A DNA stretch of 64,000 nt from Theodoxus fluviatilis (GCA_034096865.1 JAWQFJ010000539.1:1-64000), one strand, 5' to 3'; positions 46,740 to 58,364 are shown, counted from the first letter of the stretch. Notes: generated from the letters alone by a model not told the origin. A program made the numbers and translations.

Positions 46740-47820
46740 AGCTGCCAGACTGCCGAGAAATCGATTGCACTGGAGGGGAAACACTCAGAAATGTCAGAGC
46801 GTCATCAGACTGCATGCGATTGCAGTTAAATATTTAAGACTAGTGAACTTCACGCCTCGTCTCGACTTTCCCTCTCATCCCCACCCTAGAAATGTTGGCA
46901 TGGATGCACAAGTCTCCATGAACACGTGCGACATCGAATACCCACTTCTATCGGTTATGTAATTAATGACGTCATGTTAGCAAATGGTATAATACTAGTG
47001 ATGCCGATACGAGGTGCTACCCCAAAGTTCACTGACTTCAGCCACATAAAAAAGTAGGCTTACCTACATTTTCCCATCTTCGAAGCTGTCCAACAGGGAA
47101 TTGATGCATAGGTTTCAGTACTTTTCCCGCCACTGGTGCAACTGCTGCTGTTTCGTCTCTGTGATCGTAGTCAACTTCTGACTTTCCCCCAGTCTCCCCT
47201 CAGCGGCACTATGCCTCTGCCCCGAGGGGACCGGAAGATGGAGGCGGGAAAGAGTTCAACAGAGGGGTGGTGGTGGTGGGTGGTAATGAGGTTGTTGCAC
47301 AATGGAACGCGTTGTGGCAGTGAGGGATCGTTTTCTTTATGAGCCTTTACGCTGGACATGTCCGTCTTGCATCCTTGGCGTTTGAGCTGGGGAAAACCAC
47401 TCATGAGTCTTGCTTCTTCTCACTGCATCATGACCAAAATTAATGCTTGCTCGAGCATCTGGAGCGGTCGTTACAAGCTTGAAGCAAATTCTTGCTGCCG
47501 ACAAGCAGATTCTTCAGGCGTGCCATTTCGCATGTGCTCGTAATTGCACGATGTCGCCAACACGCGACAAACACGCTCATTAGAGGAGAAAATGACGATG
47601 CACTGACTTGCTACGTGGCAGAAAGCTTCTAAAACGTTTCCCCAGCACCTCCTACACTTGCAATTTGGTATGGCTCGTGGTTTGCGCTCCACGAATCAGT
47701 CCGGGAACTTGTGGGTAACACCTCAAGAATATGCTGGAAGTCTATGTCGAAGTCTTGTGTATTAAGACTATTTTCATATGGTGCGTGTGCGCGTCCATCC
47801 TCACAGAATTACACAGAAAC
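46740..47820. other. SSU72 intron 2 segment without recognised features
   Basis: No domain-bearing frame or repeat was identified. Confidence 0.4.
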
Positions 47821-47839
47821 ATTCACACACTTGCTGCAC

Positions 47840-48070
47840 AGATGTTTACACACACACACGGCCACGAACAATACACAGCAGTACAAGTAGCACACACACA
47901 CACACACACTCCACTAAAACATACACTCCACTAAAACATGCACACACACACACCAGTAAAACACTTGCGTTTGCCCATGTACAGCAGAAAAACTCCTACA
48001 CATATGCACAACGCACTCAAACACATCATACACACTGCAGCAACACACACATACACTAGCACACTCTCCT
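47840..48070. repeat. CA-rich microsatellite cluster
   Basis: Interrupted (CA)n with CACTAAAACA-type units. Confidence 0.85.
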
Positions 48071-48500
48071 TCCAACACACACACAAACTACCCACAAGTT
48101 GTCACACTGCAAACATACACATCACACCAGAAGAAGGGTGGGGTATGGAAAAGGAGAGGGGGAGGATGGGAGAGCCAATTACCATGAGAAAAAGAAAATG
48201 AAGGCAGCAAAGCAACAGACAGGCAAGAGGTCAGGATATTAGTATGGGGAGGACAGCCTCAAAATCAATATAATGGCTGAGGGGAGCAGGTGAGATGATG
48301 GAGAAGAGAAAATGGAAAAAATCCGTAAATAATCAAAGAAGACAATAAGGGATAGTGGCAGAGTTAGATGTACAGAGTAGATGGGGCCAAAGATGTTTAA
48401 AACAAAACATGATTGACAGCAATAAAGAACAAAAGAAGGAGGAGAAGCAGGAGCAAAAGTGGATGAGGAGGAAGAGCAGGATGAGAAGGTATAGGCGAAA

Positions 48501-48547
<47 letters not shown>

Positions 48548-50145
48548 GGAGGAGGAGGAGGAGGAGGAGAAGGAGGAGGTACAGGAGGAGGAGGAGGTAC
48601 AGGAGGAGGAGGAGATACAGCAGGAGGAGGAGGAGATACAGCAGGAGGAGGAGGAGGAGGAGGAGGAGGAGGAGAAGGTACAGGAGGAGGAGGAGGAGGA
48701 GGAGGTACAGGAGGAGGAGGTACAGGAGGAGGAGGAGGAGGAGGTACAGGAGGAGGAGGAGGTACAGGAGAAGGAGGAGGAGGTACAGGAGAAGGAGGTA
48801 CAGGAGAAGGAGGTTCAGGAGAAGGAGGAGGAGGAGATACAGGAGAAGGAGGAGAACAGGTACAGGAGAAGGAGGAGATAGAGGAGGAGGAGAAAGAGGA
48901 GGAGGAGGAGAAAGAGAAAAAAAGGAGGAGGAGAAAGAGAAAAAGAAGAAGGAGGAGGAAAAAGAAGGAGGAGGAGGAGGAGGAAAAAGAGGAGGAGAAA
49001 AAAGAGGAGGAGGAGGAGGAAGAGGAAAAAAAGAAGGAGGAGGAGGAAAAAAAGAAGGAGGAGGAGGAAAAAGAGGAGAAGGAGGAGGAGGAGGAAAAAA
49101 GGAGGAGGAGGAGGAAAAAGAGGAGGAGGAGGAGGAGAAGTAGTAGTAGTAGTAGTAGTAGTAGGAGGAGGAGGAGGAGGAGGAGGAGGAGGAGGAGGAA
49201 AGAGGAGGAGGAGGAGGAGAAAAGAGGAGGAGGAGGAGAAAGAGGAGGAGGAGGAGGAGGAGGAGGAGGAGGAGGAGGAGGAGGAGGAAAAGAGGAGGAG
49301 GAGGAGGAAAAAGAGGAGGAGGAGGAGGAAAAGAGGAGGAGGAGGATGAAAAAGAGGATGAAAAAGAGGAGGAGGAGGAGGAAAAAGAGGAGAAGGAGGA
49401 GGAAGAGGAGGAGGAGGAGGAGGAGGAGGAGGAGGAGGAGGAGGAGGAAAAAGAGGAGGAGGAGGAGGAGGAGGAGGAGAAGGAGGAAGGAGGAGGAGGA
49501 GGAGGAGGAGGAGGAGGAGGAGGAGGAGGAGGAGGAGGAAAAAGAGGAGGCGGAGGAGGAAAAAGAGGAAGAGGAAAAAAAGAAGGAGGAAGAGGAAAAA
49601 GAGGAGGAGGAGGAGGAAAAAGAGGAGGAGGAGAAAAAAGAGGAGGAAAAAGAGAAGGAGGAGGAGGAGGAGGAGGAGGAGGAGGAGGAGGAGGAGGAGG
49701 ACGCACAGGAGGAGGAGAATGAGATGGTGGAGGAGGATCAGGAGGAGGAGGAGGAGGATCAGGAGGAGGAGGATCAGGATCAGGAGGAGGCGGAGAAGAA
49801 TCAGGAGGAGCAGGAGAAGGAGGAGGAGGAGGACGCACAGGAGGAGGAGAATGAGATGGTGGAGGAGGAGGAGGATGATCAGGAGGAGGAGGAGGATGAT
49901 CAGGAGGAGGAGGATCAGGATCAGGAGGAGGCGGAGGACTCAGGAGGAGGAGAATGAGATGGTGGAGGAGGAGGAGGAGGATCAGGAGGAGGAGGAGGAG
50001 GATCAGGAGGAGGAGGAGGATCAGGAGGAGGAGGAGGATCAGGAGGAGGAGGAGGATCAGGAGGAGGAGGAGGAGGAGGAGGAGGATCAGGAGGAGGAGG
50101 ATCAGGATCAGGAGGAGGCGGAGGACTCAGGAGGATCAGGAGGAG
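48501..50145. repeat. 1.6-kb polypurine tract, (GATGAT)n then (GGA)n
   Basis: It begins as (GAT)n at 48501-48547. It then becomes GGAGGA with interspersed GGTACAGG, GGAAAAAG and GGATCAGG variants on the plus strand. Long Arg-, Glu-, Ser- and Pro-rich frames through it are low complexity. The mirror-symmetric purine strand could adopt triplex (H-DNA) structure. It lies in SSU72 intron 2. Confidence 0.95.
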
Positions 50146-50299
50146 GCAGCAGAGGCAGGAAAAGAGGAAGTAGAGGAGTGGATGAGCGGAGGAGGCAGCA
50201 ATAACAGCAGCAGCACTGGCAGAGAAGCAGTAGCAAGAGCAACAGGAACAGGTGTAGGAGAAGGTGATAAAAGAAACTAAAGGGGTCCAGTAGAGGAGA

Positions 50300-51165
50300 A
50301 GCAAGAGGTAGATATGCAGAAAGACATCACAGGACAGAGAATAGGTGCACGAAGGCAAGAGAATGAAACAGTATACATTGAGGTGGAAATGAAGGATTAT
50401 CAGGTGCCATTAGAAATGACCAGAGCAGATGGTGGCGATGAGCCATGCTGCTGATTTCATGCCCTAGTTATATTAATGCTAAGCTCATTGGCTCATTTCC
50501 ACAGCACAAATATGCCCTGCTTTTATGAACGGGCAATTTTGAACAGGGGCCAAAAATGCAGAGGTTACAGGTTGTATATGTTGAGCTTTTCATTCCAGCT
50601 GCTTGAAAAATTATCTATCTTGCTGCAAGGAAATTTCCAAAAGTTCTCAATGAACATGCTGTAAAGTACTTTTAAAGCATGAGCCCTGACCAGTTTGGTG
50701 GAGGAAAGTTTCATGATCATGTGTTTTCAACCACCCTTTTCTCCCTCTCCAATGATATGAACACTTCAATTTGCAACCTATTCAAGCCCATTTATTCATC
50801 ATTAACAATTCAGGGAGTTCATTGGCTCAGCTGAAATGGACTCCCAATGTATAGCTAGATTTGACCAAACAGTTGTGAAAATCATGCAGTGAACTTCATA
50901 TTAAGAAGCCGACATCAATTTCTCTAAATGAGGATTCTACAGGGCAATATCTTCAACAGCATGTAACTCACAAACTGTCCATTTTAAAGTGTTCTTCATA
51001 ACTGGAAAGGACATTCAAAGCACTTTCAGAATCATGACAAATGTGGAAATAAAACTCGGATGAGGCCATAAATGGCAAGTTAGTTACCTTCAGAGAGCTA
51101 GCAAAAGGCTCAACTTAGCTTTGATGCAGTAAGCACTCCATATCAACAATAGGTTAGTTGTGAAT
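50300..51165. other. SSU72 intron 2 segment without recognised features
   Basis: No gene or repeat family recognised. Confidence 0.4.
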
Positions 51166-51169
51166 TGAA

Positions 51170-51330
51170 GTCTATGGCCTCATCAGCCTTAATAGGCTAT
51201 GTAAGGCCACTGATCATAAAAATCACTAGAGCTGGTTAGATTTAGCCCAAGTCTATTTCCCAAGTCATTTGTCTAGTACAAATCACGGAGGGGGACACTG
51301 GGAGTCAACTCTTACCCCAAGCCACAGGGG
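51170..51330 (-). mobile_element. SINE-like retroposon, copy 5 (diverged, no tail)
   Basis: GGCTATGTAAGGCCACTGATC, AAAATCACTAGAGCTGG and GCCACAGGGG match the family. The body is more diverged and resembles the 56974-57239 copy (GAGCTGGTT), suggesting a subfamily. Confidence 0.6.
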
Positions 51331-51458
51331 ACTGCTTCAATGTGAATTTGGTCATTTACAACTGTCTGGTTACAATACCAAGCGACAGTCCGTGAACACT
51401 GCATAAAGCTAGTTCAAAAACTGAGCTACTGAAAGAGCTTTCAAATCACTCTATTAAA

Positions 51459-52221
51459 CAAGAAGGGCAAAGCCCATACGACTCACATGCTTGATCTTGA
51501 CCTTTACATGACCCTGACCTTCAGGTGACCTTCAAGGTCAAGGCCAATCAACTACACCTAGCAATGACATCATACACTAAACTAAGAAATGCTTTACACA
51601 TTTTTCCTACCAAAATTCATGTGGCCTTGACCCAAGGTCAAGACCATTCAAGGTCATGCAACACAAAGCTGTTAATTCAAGACATAGGAAGCACAATGGT
51701 GCTTATTGGCACTTTCTACCATGAGATATGGTCACTTTTAGTGGTTCACTACCCTATATTGGTCACATTTCATTAGGGTCAAAGTGACCTTGACGATATG
51801 TGACCAAATGTGTCTCATGATGAAAGTATAACATGTGCCCCACATAATTATAAAGTTTGAAACAGTTATCTTCCATAGTTCAGGGTCAAGGTCACTTCAA
51901 AATATGTATACAATCCAACTTTAAAGAGTTCCTGTGACCTTGACCTTGAAGCAAGGTCAACCAAACTGGTATCAAAAAATAGGGCTTACTTTGCCCTATA
52001 TATCATGTATAGGTGAGGTATCCAATCTAAAACACTTCAAAAGCAAGGTCAAGTCACTATGTATGTTTTTTGAGGCCTTGTCATCATACACCATCATGCC
52101 AAATTGGGTGTTGATAGACTTAATAGTCTCCGAGAAAAATCCAACGTTAAAGTTTTAAACGGACGCCCGGATGGACGAAACGGGTGAGTACATAGACTCA
52201 CTTTTGCTTCGCATGCGAGTC
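51459..52221 (-). mobile_element. TCAAGGTCA-rich element, copy C
   Basis: Both ends are present (CAAGAAGGGCAAAGCCC and the GCATGCGAGTC hairpin end). An internal segment of about 100 bp around 52005-52045 is replaced or deleted, and the GTCC microsatellite is short. Confidence 0.85.
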
Positions 52222-52613
52222 AAAAAGTTGATGACACAAGTGCTCATCTACATTAATATGTATAAGGAAGGGTGAAGAAGCACTGAAGACTTGGAGTGCA
52301 GTAACCAAGTTCATGCATCCTACTACCAAAATTTCCTAAAATCAAATCTGTCTCATCATCATTTATCCTGCATGCAATACATAGACCTGAAATTTCACTC
52401 TGATCTATGTTGAATGAATTAATGTTGACAAATTGTAACAGGGTTCAGTTCCTGGGTATATAATACCCCTGATTTCAGCATGCCAAACAACTGAAGGCAG
52501 TCACCTACCAGGGCAGGTTCCAACTTAATATCTTTTAACACCATCAGGTTTCAAAGAATATTGGAGGTTAGGGAAAACAGACACGCACGCATGTGCGTGC
52601 ATGCACACACACA

Positions 52614-52934
52614 GATGTTAAGGTAACATAGAGAAAAATAAGGGGGTGGGAGTTGGGAGTAGATGGGAGGGTGTTTGGACGGTAGATCAGACTTAACCTC
52701 AAAAAAGAGGGGGAGGGGGAACCCAAGATTGAGACTGTGCACATTTGTATGCATGTATTTTAAGAAAAGTCATCTGAAAATATATCAAATTTTTTCTTTT
52801 GCTGAAAACACTTGAAGATGGGACAGTATGCAGTCTGTCATTTACCTTCGATTTTTTTCTTTTCTTTTCATAATAAAAACAAAAAGTTTATGGTCAGCAG
52901 CGAAGAATAGGGACAGCTGAGTTACCATAACCAC
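52614..52934. mobile_element. MITE family 1, copy 3
   Basis: The left end GATGTTAAGGTAACATAG is diverged. The right end GTTACCATAACCAC is exact. The internal landmarks are weaker than in copy 2. Confidence 0.65.
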
Positions 52935-53434
52935 AAACTTGTTTTGGTTGCCTTATCAGAAGACCTAGGTGGCTCTATTTATTGAAACCAAAGCACTCAT
53001 GAGTGTTTGCACCGATCTTCATTACTTCTGGTCAAGTGAGGTTTTTAGTTCCAGCCGAGTGATCGAGAGCTTAGAGCAAACATTCTCCATGATCTCCTCC
53101 CAAAATTGGAAAAACTGCAAACAAAATTGCTGCACAAAGCACCATCTTCAATGCCATTACCAATACTGGGAATACTATTTAATATCAGAAGCTCATGCGC
53201 ATGTAAAAGGAAATGACCATCAGTTGTAATGAATGGAACACCTTGGATACCAATAAAAACACAAAAGTTTGCCTCATCCTAAAAAACACAAATGAGGTAC
53301 AGTATAATCATAAACTATCTTAACAAGGTGTTGATGTGCTTCAAAACTGTATTTTGAAAGAATAACTCAAAGAAATATCAAGTGTTAGAAGAACCATAAG
53401 TGCATGAAAACCTCAGAAATCATGCACTTTATTT

Positions 53435-53626
53435 ACACAGACTTCTACACTGGTGAGAGGAGATTCTGCACATGAACTGACACAAGGTTACTTACTAGGG
53501 GCGCTTTTGAAATATAAATATCAGCTTTCAGACAAGATGTGAGATACAAAACTGGCAACGGAGGACAAGCTAGCTATCACTACTAGTGGCATCCAGTGTT
53601 CAGTCCCTGGAGTAAGCCACCTGAAA
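53435..53626 (-). other. Candidate minus-strand terminal exon
   Basis: A strong acceptor (TACTTTCTGTTTTCAG) ends at 53627. After it, one frame stays open for 32 codons to a TGA near 53522-53524, and AATAAA lies at 53435-53440 on the minus strand. It is between SSU72 exons 2 and 3. Read in phase from exon 2 it would give an alternative, truncated SSU72 C-terminus; it could also be the end of another gene or a chance combination. Confidence 0.25.
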
Positions 53627-54209
53627 ACAGAAAGTACAGTGTTATTTCACACAAGTGTCCATCTGTCTGTCTGACCTTCAGATGAGTTGTCTGTCCCTGT
53701 GTCTGTCTTCCCATCCCTTCCCTCCACCTCAACTCCTTCAATACAGGGCAGGAAAGAGAGCAATTAAATTAAACAAAGCCTGCAAAATTGATCAAAACAT
53801 ATGCCCTTTTTTCCTACATCAGCAATCAAGGCAACAAAAATAACTGCTGAAAAGGAGAAATGGATGAGGATGTTTGTGGCAATTAGGTCTGCAGACAATA
53901 ACGATGACTAAACACCACATATAAATAAAGATGGAATTGGGCAACAAATGAAAGCATCATCACAATAACATATAATGCTAATTTAAAGGGTTTGATTGCA
54001 ATCACCAGTTACATGGCTGTGCATGCAAGGGAGGCAACCCCAGCTAATCCTAGAGTTATTTCCCTTGATCCCATACTGTGCGATGGCTCTTCCACAAGCC
54101 AGAGTTCATATTTGCATGTGCTGAGGTATTCAGTGTTCTGTGTTTTGTTACGAGTAAAATCTACATCAATCCTTTTATAATCTTTCCAGCCAATGCATGT
54201 GTGTGTGTG

Positions 54210-54211
54210 TA

Positions 54212-54248
<37 letters not shown>
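54210..54248. repeat. (GA)n microsatellite
   Basis: GT then GA dinucleotide tract about 150 bp beyond the exon 2 donor. Confidence 0.9.
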
Positions 54249-54253
<5 letters not shown>

Positions 54254-54401
54254 AGGGACAGAATGACAAGGAGGGGGGAATAGAATGACAGGGAGGGAAA
54301 AACAAAATCATGGGAAAATGAGTAACTCCTAGGTGAAGCAGGTTAGTTCTGTAAATTGAGGACAAAGCTAGTTCTGCTTCTGGTACAGCTGGAAGGGATA
54401 C

Positions 54402-54545
54402 AGCTCTGGGTCTTTCCTCATGAGATCCTTGTACATCTCGTCGTAGGTCACAGAAAAGTCGTATGTGTTGGGTTTGTCGGGGGCAGGTCCAGGCAGCTTG
54501 ACTTGCGAACCTGTTCCAAAGGACCGCACTCGGAAACCTTTCTTG
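54402..54545 (-). CDS. SSU72: SSU72 exon 2
   Basis: 144 nt: one base completing a codon, 47 codons, then two bases of a split Leu codon. It encodes [20 protein letters not shown], then a PDKPNTYDF block and a [14 protein letters not shown] block, all close to animal SSU72. The acceptor is TGTGTGTTGCAG. The donor is GTATCC, a GT donor that is weak at +4 to +6. The catalytic CX5R loop would be in exon 1, which was not found in this window. Confidence 0.97.
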
Positions 54546-55361
54546 CTGCAACACACAAAGAGAGGGACATTCAACTCCCTGCCCAACAGCAGTTTCAGTA
54601 ATGGATTTACACATGGCTTGAATTTATGCTTTTCATGCAGTGACTTTCTATTTACTGATCAAGCAGCTCAACGTACACATGCAAACAAGCAAACACATAA
54701 CATCAGATATTCATGTTCATGAGAAAATACACCATGTCTACAAAACGATTTGCAGAGATGCAAAACTGTTCCGATGAATAACCATGAACACCTCAGTGAC
54801 CTTGACAAACTGTTTCACACATAGGAATGTTGTAATCATAGGCTGAAATGGAACAGGCTTTGTAACTACCCTGAGTTACATGTCTTTTTATATCTGTGAG
54901 GGCAGACATTCACATACAAGAGAGCAGCGAATCAAGTAGAATGCCAGGCTTTCAACCCAGGTCAATCCTTGGTTCATTTATCTTTACCCTGGTGTCACAT
55001 TTGGGACCATCAGGACCATCAGTGCCGGTAATAACATTAACACTCCCTCCCCCAAATTCCAAGGACAAGACACCCATCCTTTGGTGTATATTCCCTCCTA
55101 ACTATCCAACAAAATATTGCAAGACCTCTACCAGAAGTAGTGGTATGAACATGACTAAATCGATGCAACTGTTTTAAAGAAATTACGAAACTGAATTTGT
55201 GGGGCAATGGTTAAAAACTAGCAGGCTTGGCCCATCCTTGATCTTCCAGCATATCCCACGACCACCACGGTAAGGGTTACATTATATTGACAGAAAAGAC
55301 ATTATTTACTGGCACACTTTCCAAGACCCTAAGGTAAAAAGAAGAAAAAAAAACAACAGTT
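54546..55361. other. SSU72 intron 1, segment without recognised features
   Basis: No exon or repeat family recognised. Confidence 0.4.
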
Positions 55362-55811
55362 GTGGTTACAGTAACATGGCCAGAGAAAAATAAAAGGAAC
55401 GTAGGTTGGCCTGACCGTTTCTCTCTTTTTTTTAACCCTTCAAGTGCCATGATAACCCCCAAAAAGCACACTTCCAGTGCACTGGCACTAATGGTAGACC
55501 AGCTCTGATGTGTGCAGTGCTCTCATTGGTTGATCAATAGATATAGGGTATATCCAATAGAAAGTAAGTTAGTGAAAGCTTTATACATAGAGCAGGAGCC
55601 CACTGGCAGAAAATTTGGATTGTGGCAGTCAACATTTTGGACTGTGGCTCTCCAAAGGGTTAATAGAAGATGCCAGATTGAATGTAAATAATTTCTCTTT
55701 CACTGACATAAAAAAACACAACTTAAATACTGGATTCCCTGGGTGCTCATAAGGCAGGGGTTATGGGACAATATGCAATTTGTTGATTAATCCAAATTAA
55801 AAAATATACTG
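55362..55811. mobile_element. MITE family 1, copy 4, interrupted
   Basis: It starts GTGGTTACAGTAACATGGCC and carries the GGTGCTCATAAGGCAGGGG landmark. It is split by the piggyBac-type MITE at 55432-55663. The right terminus is lost where copy 5 begins. Confidence 0.7.
55432..55663. mobile_element. piggyBac-type MITE, 232 bp
   Basis: It is bounded by TTAA at both ends, with inverted termini TTAACCCTT and AAGGGTTAA. Subterminal GTGCCATGATAACC and CAGTGCACTGGCAC-type palindromes are present. It is inserted in MITE family 1 copy 4. Confidence 0.75.
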
Positions 55812-56934
55812 GTGTTTATGATAACATGGACAGAAAAACATAGTGTCAATAGGTTGGCCTGAACCTCATGAAATTGTTCTTGTTGTTGAGACCAGACTGA
55901 ACATTAATCACAACTTCACTGAAAAAAAAACAACTCACCCTAAATAGTGGGTTCCTAGTGTGCTATTAGGGCAGGGAAGATGGGACCACACACAATTCAT
56001 TGAATACCATAGATCCCCACCCCCTTATCATGATGGAACAAGAAGGGCAAAGCCCATATGACTCACATGCTTGACCTTGACCTTTATATGACCTTGACCT
56101 TCAGGTGACCTTCAAAGTCAAGGTCAAGGTCAAACAACTAAACCTACCAATGACATCATACACAAAGAAATGCTTTACACATTTTCCCTACCAAAATACA
56201 TGTGACCTTGACCCAAGGTCAAGGTCATCCAAGGTCATGCAACACAAAGCTGTTAATTCAAGACATAGGAAGCACAATGGTGCTTATTGGCACTTTCTAC
56301 CATGAGATATAGTCACTTTTAGTGGTTCACTATCCCATTTTGGTCACATTTCATAAGGGTCAAAGTGACCTTGACCTTGATGATATGTGAACAAATGTGT
56401 CTCATGATGAAAGTATAACATGTGCCCCACATAATTATTAAGTTTGAAACAGTCATCTTCCATAGTTCAGGGTCAAGGTCATTTCAAAATATGTATACAA
56501 TCCAACTTTGAAGAGCTCCTGTGACCTTGACCTTGAAGCAAGGTCAACCAAACTGGTATCAAAAGATAGGGCTTGCTTTGACCTATATACCACTTGTAGC
56601 TAAGGTCACCATTCTCAATAACGTGGGAGAAAATTGGGAAAATGTGAAAAATGACTGTTTTTGAGACCACATTTATGGCTCCTGTGACCTTGACCTTGAA
56701 GCAAGGTCAAGTCACTTTGTATGTTTTTTGAGGCCTTGTCATCATACACCATCATGCTACATTTGGTGTTGATAGACTTAATAGTCTCAGAGAAAAATCC
56801 AACGTTTAAGTTTTTTACGCCCGGACGGACGAAACGGGTGAGTACATAGACTCACTTTTGCTTCGCATGTGAGTCAAAAATGAAGTTCAGGGTCGGCAGG
56901 AAAAAAAGAGGGTCAGTCCAGTTACTGAAACCAC
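55812..56934. mobile_element. MITE family 1, copy 5, interrupted by element copy D
   Basis: It starts GTGTTTATGATAACATGG and resumes after the insertion as GTTCAGGGTCGGCAGG. It ends GTTACTGAAACCAC. Without the 837-bp insertion it is about 286 bp, the normal family size. Confidence 0.8.
56039..56875 (-). mobile_element. TCAAGGTCA-rich element, copy D
   Basis: Full-length copy with CAAGAAGGGCAAAGCCC at the left and the GCATGTGAGTC hairpin end at the right, inserted in MITE family 1 copy 5. The GTCC-type microsatellite is reduced to a few units. Confidence 0.9.
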
Positions 56935-56973
56935 CAAGTTTTTTCCCCAGCCTGATCCCCATCGTGATGCATC

Positions 56974-57239
56974 AGGATGGATGGATGGATGTGTCTTACG
57001 GCCTCTCCACCGTCGTAGGCTATGCAAGGTCATTGATCAAAATCACTTGAGCTGGTTGAAGCTAGATCGAGTCACATTTTCCTTTGTCATTTGTCTCTTG
57101 CACATCATGTATGGAAAAGCAGCGGGTCTATTCCTATCCCCAACCCACAAACAAGTTGTGATTTCCTTTGTCATTTGTCTCTTGCAAATCATGCTGGGAG
57201 ACTTGGTGGGTCTATTCTTACCCCCAACTCGAAAAGGGG
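56974..57239 (-). mobile_element. SINE-like retroposon, copy 6, with internal head duplication
   Basis: An (ATCC)n tail and a TTACGGCCT...GGCTATGCAAGG body. The head half (TTTCCTTTGTCATTTGTCTC through the CCCAAC end) then occurs twice in tandem, making the copy longer than usual. Confidence 0.65.
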
Positions 57240-57765
57240 ATGACGCATAAGCGATATCCCTCAAAACATTCGACACACACACATGGTGTCACAACTCATG
57301 AGGCCATGAAAAAGTGTTCAGAAGCTTCACAGCATATCATACACATCACTTGACCCTACAAGAGAGACATCAGCTTGATCTCTACCAGTTCAATAGTGAA
57401 AATCTGCTCTTTCATCTGATCAAGGTTCAAATATGCTTCTGAAAGATTTAAAAACTGTTTCACACTGCACACCTGTGATCTACACAGCCACCACACTTTC
57501 AACTCAAGACTTACACTCGGCAACTAAAAGAAACCAATACTGGTCTGGCCTTCATTTGGCATCTAGTCATTATTCAGCAACAATTCACAAGTGTAACAAT
57601 GAGGATGTGTCTTCAGTACTTGTATACCTCTTCCCATGACGGAAGCAGGTGCTTGGTGTGTGTGTTGGCAGGAAAAGCACTGAGAAAGCCAAGTAACACC
57701 GGGAAGAGCAAGGACAGGAGGTAATGGTACATGGGATGATTACAAGGAGAGGGTAGGGAGAAGAC
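57240..57765. other. SSU72 intron 1, segment without recognised features
   Basis: No gene or repeat family recognised. Confidence 0.4.
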
Positions 57766-57767
57766 AA

Positions 57768-58300
57768 GGGAATGAAGGAAAAGGAGAAGGAGGAGATGGA
57801 GAAGACAAGGAGAAGAAAGAAGAGAAGGAGGGGAAGGAGGAGGAGGAGATGGAGAAGACATGGAGAAGAAGGTAGAGGAGGAGGGGAAGGAGAAGGAGAT
57901 GGAGAAGACCAATGGGAAGAAGGAAGAGGAGAAGGAGGGGAAGGAGAAGGAGGAGATGGAGAAGACAAGGGAAAGAAGGAAGAGAAGGAGGGGATGGATG
58001 GATGGATGGATGTTTTACGGCCTATCAGCCTTTGTAGGCTATGTAAGGCCATTAAGCACAAAAATCACTAGTACTTACACTGTAAGTTACAGTTTAGAGA
58101 AAACCCAAATCAAGTCACGGTGTCCCCAATTATTCGCCTCTTACAAATCGGGTAGGGAGACGCGGTGGGTCAATTCTTACCCCGAACCCACAGGGGGAGA
58201 GAAGGAGGGGAAGGAGGAGGAGGAGATGGAGAAGACCAAGGAGAAAAAGATGAAGGTGGTGGGGATGGAAGAAGAGGAGGAGGGGGGAAAGGGGGTGGGG
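57768..58300. repeat. Purine-rich GAAGGAGG tract split by a SINE-like copy
   Basis: Imperfect GGAGAAGGAGG repeats at 57768-57993 and 58198-58300. The SINE-like element lies between them. Confidence 0.85.
57994..58197 (-). mobile_element. SINE-like retroposon, copy 7, with 13-bp target-site duplication
   Basis: Full-length copy flanked by AGAGAAGGAGGGG at 57981-57993 and 58198-58210. The duplication is perfect, though the purine-rich target lowers its weight. Confidence 0.85.
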
Positions 58301-58364
58301 GTGGGAGAGTTGGAGAACTATAGAGGCAGGAACATTGAGGCAAAGCAGCAGCACTGAAAGGAAA

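Larger units (their letters stand above)
27873..54545 (-). other. SSU72: SSU72 gene span in this window (exons 2-5; exon 1 lies beyond the right edge)
   Basis: Four exons in the correct order and phase encode about 167 residues. The known ~194-residue SSU72 length leaves about 27 residues for the missing exon 1. SSU72 is the cis-proline-specific phosphatase that removes Ser5/Ser7 phosphates from the RNA polymerase II C-terminal domain within the cleavage/polyadenylation complex. Introns within the window are about 612 bp (intron 4), 1,598 bp (intron 3) and 23,958 bp (intron 2). Intron 1 is at least 9.4 kb. Intron 2 carries most of the tandem arrays described below. Confidence 0.95.

Noticed and set aside
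46967..46974. Isolated CRE palindrome TGACGTCA (also at 29874-29881)
   Set aside because: No gene start nearby; an 8-bp motif is expected by chance at this scale.
48333..50358. Ser/Pro-, Glu- and Arg-rich frames through the GGA tract
   Set aside because: Simple-sequence translation without any domain; inside an intron.
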